Source: Glaciozyma antarctica PI12 (lineage: Eukaryota > Basidiomycota > Microbotryomycetes > Kriegeriales > Camptobasidiaceae). From it: 64,000 nt of DNA. The notes under the pieces are model-generated. The model did no database searches. It saw only the letters and a list, made by a program, of their open reading frames with translations, and had not been told where the DNA came from. The position numbers and the translations under genes are program-made. The stretch is taken from positions 1,071,103 through 1,135,102 of the forward strand of contig KZ627158.1 of NCBI GenBank assembly GCA_002917775.1. The letters run 5' to 3'. Of this stretch, positions 32,942 to 43,814 are shown piece by piece (the stretch's first letter is position 1; every line of letters begins with the position of its first letter).

Positions 32942-33485
32942 ATGGCCCTCGCCCACCCCCAGCACATCCAAATCCCCTCTCTCGCCGGCATCCCCACCAT
33001 CTTCTGTCCGTCCCCTCCCTCCCCCCGATGCGCCAACTGACGCAGCGCAGCCCACGGCCTCAAGCTCCCCGCGGACGCTCAGCTCGTCTACTGCTCCGGC
33101 CAGATCCACGCAAGCGGACCTGATAACACGCTTGTCACTGGGACGATTGGGGAGAAGACGGTGCGCTCGGCTATGGTGGGGTGAGGAGGGAGCTGATGAG
33201 GCGCAGACGTGTATCCTTGAGAACCTCGAGAAGGTGCTCCTTGCCGGCGGGTCTTCTCTCTCCCACGTACGTCTCTCTCCCTCTCTCCTTATGGACACTG
33301 CTGACGAGGAGGACTAGCTCGTCAAGGTCAACATCTACATCACGTCCTTCTCATTCTTTGCCGAGATGAACGAGACGTATGGGAAGATGATCCCGGACCC
33401 TAAGCCGCCGAGGACGTGTGTGCAGGTGGCGGGATTGCCGTTTGGAGCGGATATCGAGATTGAGGCGATTGGGTGGGCGGCTTGA
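32942..33485 (+). CDS. RidA/YjgF-family reactive imine deaminase
   Basis: RidA proteins hydrolyse reactive enamines and imines formed by PLP enzymes; yeast has mitochondrial (MMF1) and cytosolic forms. Four exons encode about 120 residues, the usual family length. Motifs: AQLVYCSGQIHASG, LVTGTIGEKT, CILENLEKVLLAGGSSLSH, LVKVNIYITSFSFFAEMNET, KPPRTCVQVAGLPFGADIEI and the final EAIGWAA. The RTCVQV arginine and the terminal EIEAIG glutamate are the active-site residues conserved in RidA. Introns begin GTCCGT, GTGCGC and GTACGT. The start is the ATG at 32942 (MALAHPQHIQIPSLAG). No strong mitochondrial presequence is seen, so cytosolic location is likely. Confidence 0.9.
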
Positions 33486-33829
33486 GGGCGGTAGGGAAGG
33501 CGTGGCGGGAGGCGATGGGGAGGATGCAGTCGGCGTGCGTAGCTTTATTGGCAAGGAGCGGCTCGATGTTTGTGAGTGAGAGAAGAGTTGAGCAAGTTGG
33601 AGAGGAGACAGCTTGGAGAGGAACCTCGCTGCCCGAAGAGAGCTTTGTCCCTCCGCATTTCCGATCGTCGCAGAACAGCTTTGCATTAAACAGATCTCGA
33701 AAGTCATCTGCACCGCGCCGCAGGAACGAGCCAAACAGCGAATAATACCAGGGCAAAGAAGAACTAGGCCTCAAGAGCTCCGGCCGGGGCCCCGCTCCCC
33801 CTCCTCTCCCCATATCTCCCGTCCTCAAG
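33486..33829. other. Intergenic region
   Basis: About 340 bp between two plus-strand genes. No gene or named element is seen. Confidence 0.4.
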
Positions 33830-35081
33830 ATGCCACTCCAAACGCGCCTAACCAAGCTCCTCAACATCCGTATCCCCCTCGTCTCCGCTCCCATGACCGG
33901 CGTCGCAGGCGGCTTGCTAGCAGCCAGCGTAAGCCGCGCCGGCGCCCTAGGTCTGCTCGTGAGCCCTCCCTTGCACCGAGGAGGAAGCGGCGCTGATGAG
34001 ATCGCAGGGTCATTTCGAAGGGGAGAAGCTTCAGGAACAACTCAGGATCGGACGGGAGGTGCTAGGACTCAAGGAGGGGGAGCGGCTACCGTGAGTTGGG
34101 AACAAATGGGGTGCGGTGCGGAGCTGACTCACGCAGGTTCGGGATCGGGATCATGGTGTTCGCTATCGAGGCGCCGTATGGAAACCCTGCTCTTGCGCCT
34201 ACCCTCCTACGTGATGCTGTCGAGGCGCGACCTGCCGCTATTTGGATCTCGTTCGGGCAGGAGCTCGAGGGGCATGTGAGGGAGATTCGGAGGTTGGAGA
34301 AGGAGCTGGGAGGGGGGAGGATCCCGATCTTTGTGCTGGTTGGGACGCTGGAGCTGGGGAAGGAGGTAGCGGGGTGGGATCTCGTCGACGTTGTAGTCGC
34401 CCAAGGTGCGTCCTCCCTTCTCCCTCGTTGCTCTCGCTCACTCGTTGCAAAAGGTACCGAAGCAGGCGGACACGGTAACACGCACCTCACAGGCCTACCC
34501 CTCTTCTCCCTCCTCCCCCTCCTCCACGCCCACTTCGCAACCCTCCCCTCCCCGCCCATCCTCCTCGCCGCAGGAGGCCTCTCAACCGGCGCTCACCTCC
34601 TCTCCGTCCTCCCCTTCGCCTCCGGCATGGTAGCTGGTACCGCGTTCCTCGCTTCGCCGGAGAACATGTGGAGTGCGGCGCATAAGCGGAAGTTGTTGAG
34701 GAGTTCTTTGCAGGATACGGTGCGGACGATGGTGTTTGATAGGATGAGGGGGACGGAGGGGTTTGGGATATTGGTGGATGGGAGGGCGTTGAGAAATTTG
34801 TGTGTTAGTGAGGAGGAGGAGGGCGTCGGCGTTGGGGATTTGAAGAGGAAGTATGTGGAGAAGTTAAAGAATGGCGACGAGAAGATGGAGAGGCTCGTGA
34901 TTTGGGCAGGTGCGTCGCTTCCTTTTCTGTAGATATGAACGCGCAGAGCTGACTTGGCTGGTACGCAGGAACTGGAGTTGGTTTGCTCAACGAAGAGCGA
35001 CCTGCGGAGGTCATTGTGCGGGGAATTGAGGACGACGCACTGCAAGGCCTTGAGCAGCTTTCGCAGGTTCTCGTGAAATAG
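33830..35081 (+). CDS. Nitronate monooxygenase (2-nitropropane dioxygenase family)
   Basis: The protein is an FMN-dependent TIM-barrel enzyme that oxidises nitronates such as propionate 3-nitronate. The start is ATG 33830 (MPLQTRLTKLLNIRIPLVSA). Motifs: PLVSAPMTGVAGGLLAASVS with AGALGLLG at the FMN site, GIGIMVFAIEAPYGNPAL, AIWISFGQ, and after an intron the family signature GTEAGGHGN. Next are ILLAAGGLSTGAHLLSVLPF and GMVAGTAFLASPENMWSAAH with KRKLL. The last exon is GTGVGLLNEERPAEVIVRGI. Five exons keep frame across introns starting GTGAGC, GTGAGT, GTGCGT and GTGCGT. About 360 residues is usual. It might equally act on other nitro compounds. Confidence 0.9.
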
Positions 35082-35137
35082 CCTCTGTCGTCCTACTCAC
35101 CTCAGTTGAGTGGCGTTGGTGCAGCTCCAAGAGGTGC

Positions 35138-35626
35138 TTAAGTATCGAAATCGAAGCAGCCGACAGCCCAGTTCGCGAGATCGGACAGATACACTAGGTT
35201 TGTGAGAGCAGGATGAAGAGGAAGCGGTGCAAGTGTACCTCGTCGTGAGCAGCAGAGGTGACAGAGGTGTGCGCTGCAAACCGCCTCGAGAGTAGCGGAT
35301 CGAAGGAGCAGAGCGAGCCTTCCTCCAGGTCGATCGCGACGCTTCCTGCAAGGGACGACAGCTGCTGTTCCAGGTCTCCAGACCAGTCCAAGAGCTTCAC
35401 GCCAGGAGAGGACGAGATAAGTGACCGAGAGGAACGGGACCAACCCGTAACGGATCGCTCGACTCGACCTTTGTCTCCCTCCGCACCACCACCTCCGCTT
35501 CCCCTCCCCCCTCCACAGTTTCGCCCTCTCCCGCAACCTCCCTAGCACTTCCTCTAACCCCTCACCCTCGTCAGTCTCTCCCGAGGACGCCCCAAACCGC
35601 CCACAGCTCCCCCTTCCCTCTCCCAT
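35138..35626 (-). CDS. Probable small gene divergent to TIM17, unknown
   Basis: A minus-strand ATG at 35626 opens MGEGRGSCGRFGASSGETDE, then a helix-like GLEEVLGRLRERAKLWRGEG. In another frame at 35240-35395 is clearly protein-like sequence (KLLDWSGDLEQQLSSLAGSV, AIDLEEGSLCSFDPLLSRRF), implying an intron between them, and a GTACAC donor follows HTSVTSAAHDE. The C-terminal exon is unresolved: one option ends LANWAVGCFDFDT at 35138; another continues past 35100 into the 3' end of the nitronate monooxygenase gene. The start is 18 bp from the TIM17 start. I do not recognise the family. Confidence 0.45.
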   Translation of the reverse strand: MGEGRGSCGRFGASSGETDEGEGLEEVLGRLRERAKLWRGEGKRRWWCGGRQRSSRAIRYGLVPFLSVTYLVLSWREALGLVWRPGTAAVVPCRKRRDRPGGRLALLLRSATLEAVCSAHLCHLCCSRRGTLAPLPLHPALTNLVYLSDLANWAVGCFDFDT

Positions 35627-35644
35627 CACTTTTTCGTCTCCACC

Positions 35645-36526
35645 ATGTCTCGCCAGTGAGCTCCTCCGCCCACCTTCCGTCCGCTCAGATAACTAACCTA
35701 CACCCCCAGTGACCATACCCGCGACCCTTGGTGCGCCCCGCTCGCTCTAACCACGACGTGCCCAACAGCTGACGTCTCCTCTCTCCCTCTCTCAGCCCCT
35801 GGGTCATCCTGAACGATTTCGGCGGAGCCTTGTATGTCCCTCCTCCTCTTCCACCACGCTCCAGCTGACCCTGGTCCTCTCACAGCGCAATGGGCGCCGT
35901 CGGCGGAACCGTCTGGCACGGCATCAAGGGCGCTCGCAACTCTCCCCGAGGCGATCGGTTACTCGGATCCATCAGTGCGATCAAGGCGCGCGCACCGGTC
36001 GTCGGAGGCAACTTTGGAGTCTGGGGAGGACTGTTCTCGACGTTCGATTGCGCCGTCAAGGGGTACAGGCAGAAGGAGGATCCCTACAACGCTATCATTT
36101 CGGGATTCTTGACGGGCGGAACGCTGGCGGTGCGAAGTGAGTAGCTCGGAGGGAGGTGGGAAGGGGGTGGGAGCTGATGGTCTGTTGGGTGCAGGTGGAC
36201 CAAGAGGAATGTTGGGATCGGCCATTGGTTGCGGAATCCTGCTAGGTGAGTCTCGGGAGCTTCAGGAGAGTGAGGACGCAGCTGATGCGACTGCTGCAGG
36301 TGTATTCGAGGGAGTCGGAGTGCTGGTCGGACGGTACGTAGCTCCTCTCCATCCCTGCGAGCCCTGCTGATCCCCCACCTCCAGACTCTTCGCCGAGCAG
36401 AATAAGCCTTGTCCGCTCCTCCCTCCGCTCCGCACTCCTCCCACTAACCCCTCGCGCGCAGTGACACCACTCGTCTCCGAACAAGCCCCTCCACCTCCCG
36501 CCGCCCCGACTCTCATGTCCGCCTAG
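35645..36526 (+). CDS. TIM17: TIM17, mitochondrial inner-membrane import channel subunit
   Basis: TIM17 is a core subunit of the TIM23 presequence translocase. Exon one is tiny (ATGTCTCGCCA). Joined exons give [20 protein letters not shown], then [77 protein letters not shown] and [19 protein letters not shown]. The N-terminal acidic residues and the conserved CPW motif mark Tim17 rather than Tim23 or Tim22, and four helices with GxxxG packing follow. The C-terminus has a 51-nt segment (36411-36461) with a CTAAC branch and CGCAG acceptor. It is a multiple of three and open, so it could be spliced out or retained. The gene ends TAG 36524-36526. Eight exons lie in 0.9 kb. Confidence 0.93.
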
Positions 36527-36852
36527 ATCCCCCCAACCTGCATTGCCACTACCAACTTCACAAAACCCCCACTCAGCCCCTTCCCCTCCTCGTCTCTCCA
36601 CCCAAGTCGCCGAAGCAACTTTATCCTGTACGAACGGAATGGAAGGAGGGGAATCGCGAGGGACTGGCGGTGTAATGCGAATGAGGAAGGCAGTTTAAGA
36701 AGCAGTCGACGCGAGGTTCTCTCGAGAGAGCGTTGTATTTTAAAGATTGCGGTGGATACTATGACAGGATGGTGACAACAAACGACTGACGACCAAGGGG
36801 AAGATTAAGATGACCGACTAAACACCAACACGCCCCTCCCTGCTCCTCGCTT
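36527..36852. other. Convergent intergenic region, AT-richer
   Basis: About 325 bp between the TIM17 and adenylate cyclase stops. The part at 36690-36830 is AT-richer and holds TATTTTAAAG and GATTAAGATGA, plausible 3'-end signals. No gene is seen. Confidence 0.4.
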
Positions 36853-39800
36853 CTAATTCACCGCTCCGATCCCCATCGCCCCCGCGTACCGGCTCAACGC
36901 GATCTTGATCAACCTCGGATCCGTCTTGATCGCTCCTCCCAGCGCCGCCAGCACCTCCGCGAGCGGTCCCAGCTGATGAAGGACGAGCGTCGCAAGACAG
37001 TTCTCGATCCGAATGATGTACGACTCGAGTAGCGCCGCAAGTTCTCCGTCCGTCGCGTCGGGCCGAACGTAGACGAGGATAGAGGGGAAAATGGTGGCCG
37101 TCTTGCGCTTGTTGGCGACGAAGAGCTGCTGTTCGGAGGAGAGGGAGGGGGGAGGGACGCGCGTTTCGGGGTGGGTGAGGGACGAGGCGGCGGCTTCGAG
37201 GCGCTGGACGAGGCGGCCGACGTCCTTGATGAGGGAGACGTCGAGGATCGTAGAGCGCGGGTCGTACACCTCGGCGATCTGGACCTTGGCGTCCTCCTTG
37301 TTCGTCTTCTTGACCCGGTCGCGAAGGGATTTCGGCCAGAGGAGGGAGAGCGTCTCGGGCGTCTCGAGGCCCTTGAGACGACGTTCGCCGAGCTCAGAAA
37401 TGCCGAAGCCTAGACGACGGAGGGCGAGAACTGGGGAGAGAGCAGAAAGTCAGTACTGGCGAAGCGAGTCGAGGAACGCGAGACTCACCATCGCGTCGCT
37501 CGTTCGGGTCGAGCATCTCCCAGCCTTCCTCCTCTCTCCTCCTTCTCCGCTGTCCCCCTTCTCCAACACCGGATCGATTCGATGATCCACGACGACCTCC
37601 TGGATGATGTCGATCACGTCCTGACTCGCGCTGATCTGTCCTCCCTCCGCGACCGCCGAGATCCTCGCCGAGCGGTTGACCATCGGGCCAAAATAGTCCA
37701 TCCTCCTCGTAATCGGATCCGCCTCGCACACGGGCGCGCCCCAATGCATCCCCATCCGCACCGACAGTCCGCGGTAGAGGAGCTCGCCGCGCGAGTTGAC
37801 GATCTCCTTCCCCTCCTCGCTGTCGAGGATCTCCTGCGGCCAATCCTCGCGAAGGAGCTCGAGCTGGACCGTGAGGCACCAGAGGAGGGCGGACGTGACG
37901 GTCGGGAACGAGACCATGAACGCGTCGCCCTCCGTCTTGACCTCGTACCCTCCGATCGCGCGAAGCTGTCGACGAAGAAGCTGGTTGTGCATCCTGATCG
38001 CCGTCTGCATTCCCGGATTCGCCTCCCAGAGCGCGGTCGAGTTGCGGATATCAGTAAAGACGAGTGCGACGAGGCCGACGGGAGGAGCGACTTCGCGGTC
38101 GAGGAGGTTGAGGTAGCGTTCGCCAGCGCCTTCCTCCCTGCCGCGTCGCATCGCCGCTCCCGACTTGTGAACGCCGTAGAATCCCTCGTCGTCGTGCCCG
38201 TGCGCGCGATGCGACCGGTAGTCCCGCTTCGCCTTGAAGAGGTCTCCAATCGCGAGGACCATGACCATGATGTTCTGCGACGAGCCGTACGAGATGGCGA
38301 GGTCCCGAAGCTTCGCCGCCGCCACCATCGGGTCGCTCCGTTCCGTCCTCGCGACGTCGACGGCGGCCTGGTACGACATGTGCTCCCAGAGGCCGCGGTT
38401 GGCGATGATGATAAACTCGTCCGTGTCGGCGATTTCGATCTCCTCGATGTTGGGCGAGACGTTGATGGCGGGGAAGACGTTGTAGAATCCGAACGACCTC
38501 GAGATGTCGACCTCGTCGTTGACGTAGCCGCGGTGCGAGATCCATCCTTCGGCGGTCCTGATCCTGGCAATCTCAGCGGCGTCGAAAGGTTCGTGCTTCT
38601 TGGCGACGAGGCGAGCGGATCCTCCTCGTCCTGCGACGACGGCGAGGGCGTTCCCAGCGTTCGCGACGTACATGCGCCGCTTGCGAATGTAGACGATGAT
38701 ACCTGCGGCGCCCGTGCGCGCCGAAGCCGACGCTCGATCGCTGAGACTGATCTCGGAGTCCTTGCGACGAGATTCGAGGGCGGGGAGGAGGGTGTTGCCG
38801 TAGTCGCGGTTGATGCCGAGAAAGGCTCGACGAAGGGCGTCGCTGGTGACTTCTCCGCTCTTGAGGCGCGAGAGCTCGAGGGTGAGGACGGCGGTGAAGT
38901 TGGACTGGAGGTACTTGACGAGCTTCGCGCCCGTGTTCTGCCCCTTGTTGACGGCGTCGAAGAGTCCGAAAATCGCCTCGTCCTCCTTGGAGCGGAAGCG
39001 GGGGACGACGATGTCGACGAGGGAGAGGGTATCGACGCGACTGCCGAGCGTGTCGGCGATTCCATAGCCCATGTTGTTGAGCTCCGAGCCCGACGTTCGT
39101 ACTCGACGATCTTCGCTCTCGTCCGGCGTCGTCGGGATCATAAGCGTGACGTCCATGAGGCCGAGGACGCGGAGCTTGTCGAGGGCGCTAAAGTCGGCCA
39201 TGTTGCGTCGCTTGCCAGACCGGGGCGCGGCCGAGACCTCGTTGTTCTGGTGGCCGGGCTTGATCTCGAGGCGCTTGTTGCCGGAGAGGTTGAGGTACCG
39301 CAGCTCGAGATTGAAGTTCCTGCGTCAATCGGAATAAGCGCGTTGTTCAACGAAAGAGGGGGAGAGACGCACCAGTTCCAGTCGTACGGCCAGTTGGCGA
39401 TGTTGTACTTGAGCACGTTGCTCCCGACGTCGAGGGCGAAGAGGCGCTTGACGTTGGAGAGCTCGGCGGGGAGGGTTTGGAGCTTGTTGCCGTTGAGGTA
39501 GATGAGGCGGAGGTTGACGAGCCGCTCGAGGTCCTCCGGGGGTAGGCTGGTAAGCTTGTTCCCGGAGAGGTACAGCTCCTCGAGTTGCTGGCACTTGAAG
39601 AGACTCGACGTCGGGATCTCGTAGATGTCGTTGAAGCTGAGGTTGAGCGTCTTGAGCTCTGTCATGAGCGAGATGGGGGCGAAGACGTCGTCGCCGAGTC
39701 GATTGTCGCCGAGGTAGAGCTTCTGCAGGCTCAGCGCCAGCGGAGGTGCGATCCGACCTTGCCCCGTCGACGGCGCCTTCGAGATCGTCGAAAGCTTCCG

Positions 39801-42800
39801 AACGTCGAGCTCATCGACTCCGCCGTCGACCTGCTGGCTCGTGAGAGGGACGTCCGGGAACTCCTTGAGCATGTTCGAGCTCGCGTTGAGGACGGTGAGC
39901 TGCGAGCACAGCCAGATCTCGGCGGGGAGGTTGGAGATGTTGTTGCCTGAGATCTGGAGCGTCTGAAGGCGCTGTAGTCGACCGATGCTGGCGGGGAGCT
40001 CATCGAGGATGTTGTTCTTGATCGAGAGGTTGACGAGGTTGGAGAGGGAGCCGACGCCTTCGGGCAGGACGCGAACCTGGTTGCTGTCGAAGATGAGGTT
40101 CTCGACCGATCCGAGGTGCTGGAACATGTCGGTGGCGAGGGAGGAGAGTTTGGCGAAGGAGAGGTTGAGGGAGGTGAGGGTGCTGCCGGTCCCGTCGAGC
40201 TGGAACCTCGTGATGGAGTTGTTCGAGGCCGTCAAGATCCGCATGAACTCCCAGTTCGCGTGCAGGATCGACGCCTGGTTGTACTCGCACCGGAGGACCT
40301 CGAGCCGTGCGACGCCCGAGATGGCCGACAAGTCGGTAATGACGTTCCTTCGACAGTCGAGCTCCTTGAGGTGGATGAGGGAGGAGAGTGTCGCAGGGAG
40401 GGAGTTGATCGTGTTGGCGAGGAGGACGAGTCGCTCGAGGTTCTGGAGTCCGCCGATCTCGGGGGGGATGACGGTGATCGTGTTGAAGGAGACGTCGAGC
40501 TCGACGAGCGGGACAATGTCGCAGACGACGCTGGGGAACGAGTCGAACCGGTTGTTGGAGAGGTTGAGGTACTTGAGCATCTTGAACCGGTCAAAGTAGT
40601 CGGGAACGTTCCAGAGTCGGTTGTTGTGGCACTTGAGCGACGTGAGCTCTCCTAGCTCGTCGAGAGCGATGTGCTCGAGCTCGACAATGTGGTTGTTCGA
40701 GATGTCGAGGCGCGTGAGGCTGAAGCACTCCTTGACCGCCTGCGGGATTCGCTTGATGCCCATGTGCGAGAGGACAAGCTCCCGGAGCGACGTGCAGAGC
40801 TGGACGAAGTCGGTGGGGAGGTCGAAGGGACGATTCTTGGAGAGGTTGAGGCTGACGATCTCGTGCGCGTGGCGGTAGAGGAAGATGGGGATCGTCTCGA
40901 CGTTGCGGCCAGAGAGGTCGACGAATTCGAGGCTTTCGCCGATGTCGTCCTCCTGCTTGCGGACGTCAGCGAGTGCGCGGATTTACTGAGCGCAGAGTAG
41001 ACTTACTGCGGCCGATAACGAAGCATTCGGCGCCTTGTAAACTAACTTGCAGAGGTACGAGTTGTCCTCGCGACCGAGGTCCTCGAGCTTGTCGAGCTCC
41101 GTGTAGCCAGCCTGCTCGAATCGACGCTTCTGGAGAAGAACCGGCCTCTCGTTGGGTCCCATTCGACGCTCTGTGAACAGCAGGCCAGTCAGCTCCCTGG
41201 CTTTCTCGCATTCAAAGGCGAGCCAACGCACCAAGTCCTTTCTCGCGCAAGTATAGAGCGTGCCCCGAGTTCGAGTTGACCTGAAACTTCCTCCCCAGCG
41301 TTGCGACGAGCTCGGAAGCGGTGACCGTGAGAGGAACAGGGAGGGTCGAAAAGGTCGAATCGGGTCGAAAGACACGAATCATGAACTGCAGTCCTCGAAA
41401 AAGCGTCAGCCTCGTCCACATGCACCAGCCCAAACACCAACTCACGTTCTTCTGCCCGCTCTTCGAATCCGCCGTCCCCGGTCTCCCCGACTTGCCCGAC
41501 CTCACAGGCCCTCCCGTAATCCTCAACCCCAATCTCTGCACCGGCTCTCCATCGCCCCCAATACTCCCTATCTCACTTTTCGTCCTCATCGACGCACTCT
41601 CCAACTCCTCAAGCTCCTCCAACGTCGCTCCATCATCCACCTCCTCCTCGGAAGAATCGTGCTCCGCAGCTCCATTCTCCCCCTTGACCGCCCACGAATC
41701 CGGTGCCGTCCACGCCGCCGTCCCCTCGCGCACACTCGCGCCAGGGGGGATGGACGCCTTCCTATCCGTCCCTGAAGAACCTATCGTCGTCTCCGTCGTC
41801 GAGGAGAACTTGCGCATAAGTTCCGGTCGACTAGGCATGAGCGTAAGAGGCGAAACGGGCTGCTCCCTCGCGAGGACCGAGAGGCCCTGTCCGTTCGGAG
41901 CCCAGAATCCTCCTGTAGGGTTGTTGACGCCTAGGAGGGAGCTGGAGAAGGAGTTATCTCGCGTTCGGCGAGAGGGGTCGACGGCTACGGGGAAAGAGAC
42001 GCCTCCGTTGGGGTCTACGGAGGAACGGCGTTGAATGAGGGAAGGGCGGCGGCGTGGGTGGAGAGAGGGGTCGAAGCCTAGGCCTAAGCCTGAGGCGGAG
42101 CGAGGGGAGGCACCGGAGGAGAGGGAGGTGTTGCGTTCGAAGTAGGGGGAGAAACTGTCTGGGTCTTGAGTGGCTGATAGGGAGGAGAAGGAGGGGCTTC
42201 GCGAGTCGTGAGAGATGGAGCCGTTCGCGCTGGCGATCGCGTCGAGGTTGACGATGCCTTCCATCGAGTCGAGGTTCGTGTCGAGCGAGATTTCGGGATC
42301 GACGTTGAAGACGCTGGCGAGTCGCGGGGCGTGTAGGGCGTCCTTGGGAGGAAGAGAGGGCTTCTTGCCGGGTCGTTTGACGGACTTGCTGTTCCTCAGC
42401 AGCATAAGGTCGGCAGAGTAATCGCCTCGCGCTTGAAGTTTGGCGGGGAGAGTCGAGCTGTCGAAGGACTGGGGTTGAGACGTTTCTGGTCCTGATGGAC
42501 CTGTACGCATCATCAGTCCTAGGACAAGGTCGCTACGGAAAGTCCTCACCCTCTCGCAGGTTCCCCCTGCTCGTCTTCCGCTTGAGCAAGCTCATGAATC
42601 CTCCCTTCTTCCTCTCCTTCACGCTCGCCCCCGACCCTTGCACCTCCCCGTACGACTTGCTCTTGCTCGACGAAGCCCTGAGGTTCGAAGTCGAAGCCGA
42701 CCTCATCTGCGGCGACGCCGTCACCTTCATCCTCTGCATCGCGCGAACCAACATCAGTCCCCCTCCCCACGCACCCAGAGAGAGGGAGAGCTTACAGCAT

Positions 42801-43332
42801 CGGAATAATCCCAAGGAGCTATCGACTCCCCAACGCCCACACTCCTCGGACTCGCCGGCTCCGACACCCCCAGCGGCACCGGCGCTCTCACCCCCCACCC
42901 CTCCCAATCATCCGCCATCCCCACCGTTCCCCCTCCTCTACTCCCCGCCAGATCCGCCCCCACTCCCAAAAGTTGCGCCTGCTTCGACCCCCTCACTACG
43001 AGAGGCGCTACGCCGTCGAACGTCGTTAGAGTAGGTGGTGCGGAGGTAGAAGAGGCGTAAAGTCTTGAAGAGGAGGCGTAGGCGGCGGAAGGGGTTAGAG
43101 AGGAGGAGGACGCGTAGGGGTGTTGTTGGTCTGCTTTCGACGTGCGCGCGGCGGGAGATGGAGGGTTGGAGAGCTTGGGTTTCCGACCGAACTTGCTTCC
43201 GCTGCTGAAGAGACCGTGCTCGCGCTTCTTGCTGCTGTCCCCGTTCAGCGAAGCGGCGTCGCTAGCTTGAGGAGACCATGCGGTCGACTTGGAGGGAGGA
43301 GTCTGCGCGAGGAAAGGAGGTCGACTGTCCAT
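36853..43332 (-). CDS. CYR1: Adenylate cyclase (RA, leucine-rich repeats, PP2C-like, cyclase)
   Basis: This makes cAMP and links Ras/G-alpha signals to PKA. Order from the N-terminus: a long Ser-rich disordered region (ATG 43332, MDSRPPFLAQTPPSKSTAWS); a Ras-association domain at about 41040-41380 (QFMIRVFRPDSTFSTLPVPL, then RRFEQAGYTELDKLEDLG); about 20 leucine-rich repeats (40980-39230, for example NISNLPAEIWLCSQLTVLNA); a PP2C-like domain (39000-38230, with KRRMYVANAGNALAVVAGRG and DTDEFIIIANRGLWEHMS); and the class III cyclase core with LVALVFTDIRNSTALWE and GGYEVKTEGDAFMVSF, carrying the metal-binding Asp. The end contains RPDATDGELAALLESYII and stops at 36853. Size (about 2,000 residues) and order match fungal cyclases. 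The exact start is uncertain, as the same frame stays open upstream to about 43500. Confidence 0.93.
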
Positions 43333-43814
43333 CGCCTCGTGCACGGCGCTGGTGGATGCGAGCGCGGAGGAGCGTGAGGAGGCGGAGGAGGCGAGGGAGG
43401 ACGAGGGCCTGTTGCTCGCCGCTGGCGCTGGAGGGGTGTGTCGCCGTCGAGAGAGCCCGGCCTCGAGAGTCGCTGGCGTGGCTCCTGAGACCTTGTTGAG
43501 CTGACGAGGAGAAGCTCGGAGACGGAGGGAAGCGTGGCGTGGAGAGAGACGATCTCGAGGGCGTGAGGTGAGCAGAGTCCAGGCCACAGCCCCGCTAGTC
43601 TTCTCTCCGCGGAAGAGACTAATGCACTTTCCTTCTCTGGAGTGGTGCTGCCGTGGGTACTGGCCAGTGTGTACACTCGTGGGTGAAGCAGAACTACCGA
43701 ATCCATCGCACCGAAAGAACGACATCAACGCATTAGGCACTGCACTCCCTCGCTCCGCGAACCTTCGCACTTCGCACACCCTACTCAAACCCTCTCCTCC
43801 TCCCCAACCATCTC
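43333..43814. other. Upstream region of adenylate cyclase
   Basis: About 480 bp between the cyclase start and the stop of the TMEM135-like gene. The cyclase frame stays open upstream, so an N-terminal extension or a 5' exon is possible (one candidate starts MSFFRCDGFGSSASPTSV near 43730). A CTAAC-like branch and AG acceptors occur. No named element is seen. Confidence 0.4.

Noticed and set aside
35645-36526. TIM23 or TIM22 as alternative names for this gene
   Set aside because: The N-terminal acidic/DPCPW motif and lack of a long N-terminal receptor domain point to Tim17.
37582-39501. Plus-strand open frame of 639 codons
   Set aside because: It is antisense to the PP2C and cyclase domains of adenylate cyclase. 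Its charged Arg/Asp/Glu-rich composition is the expected mirror of that gene.
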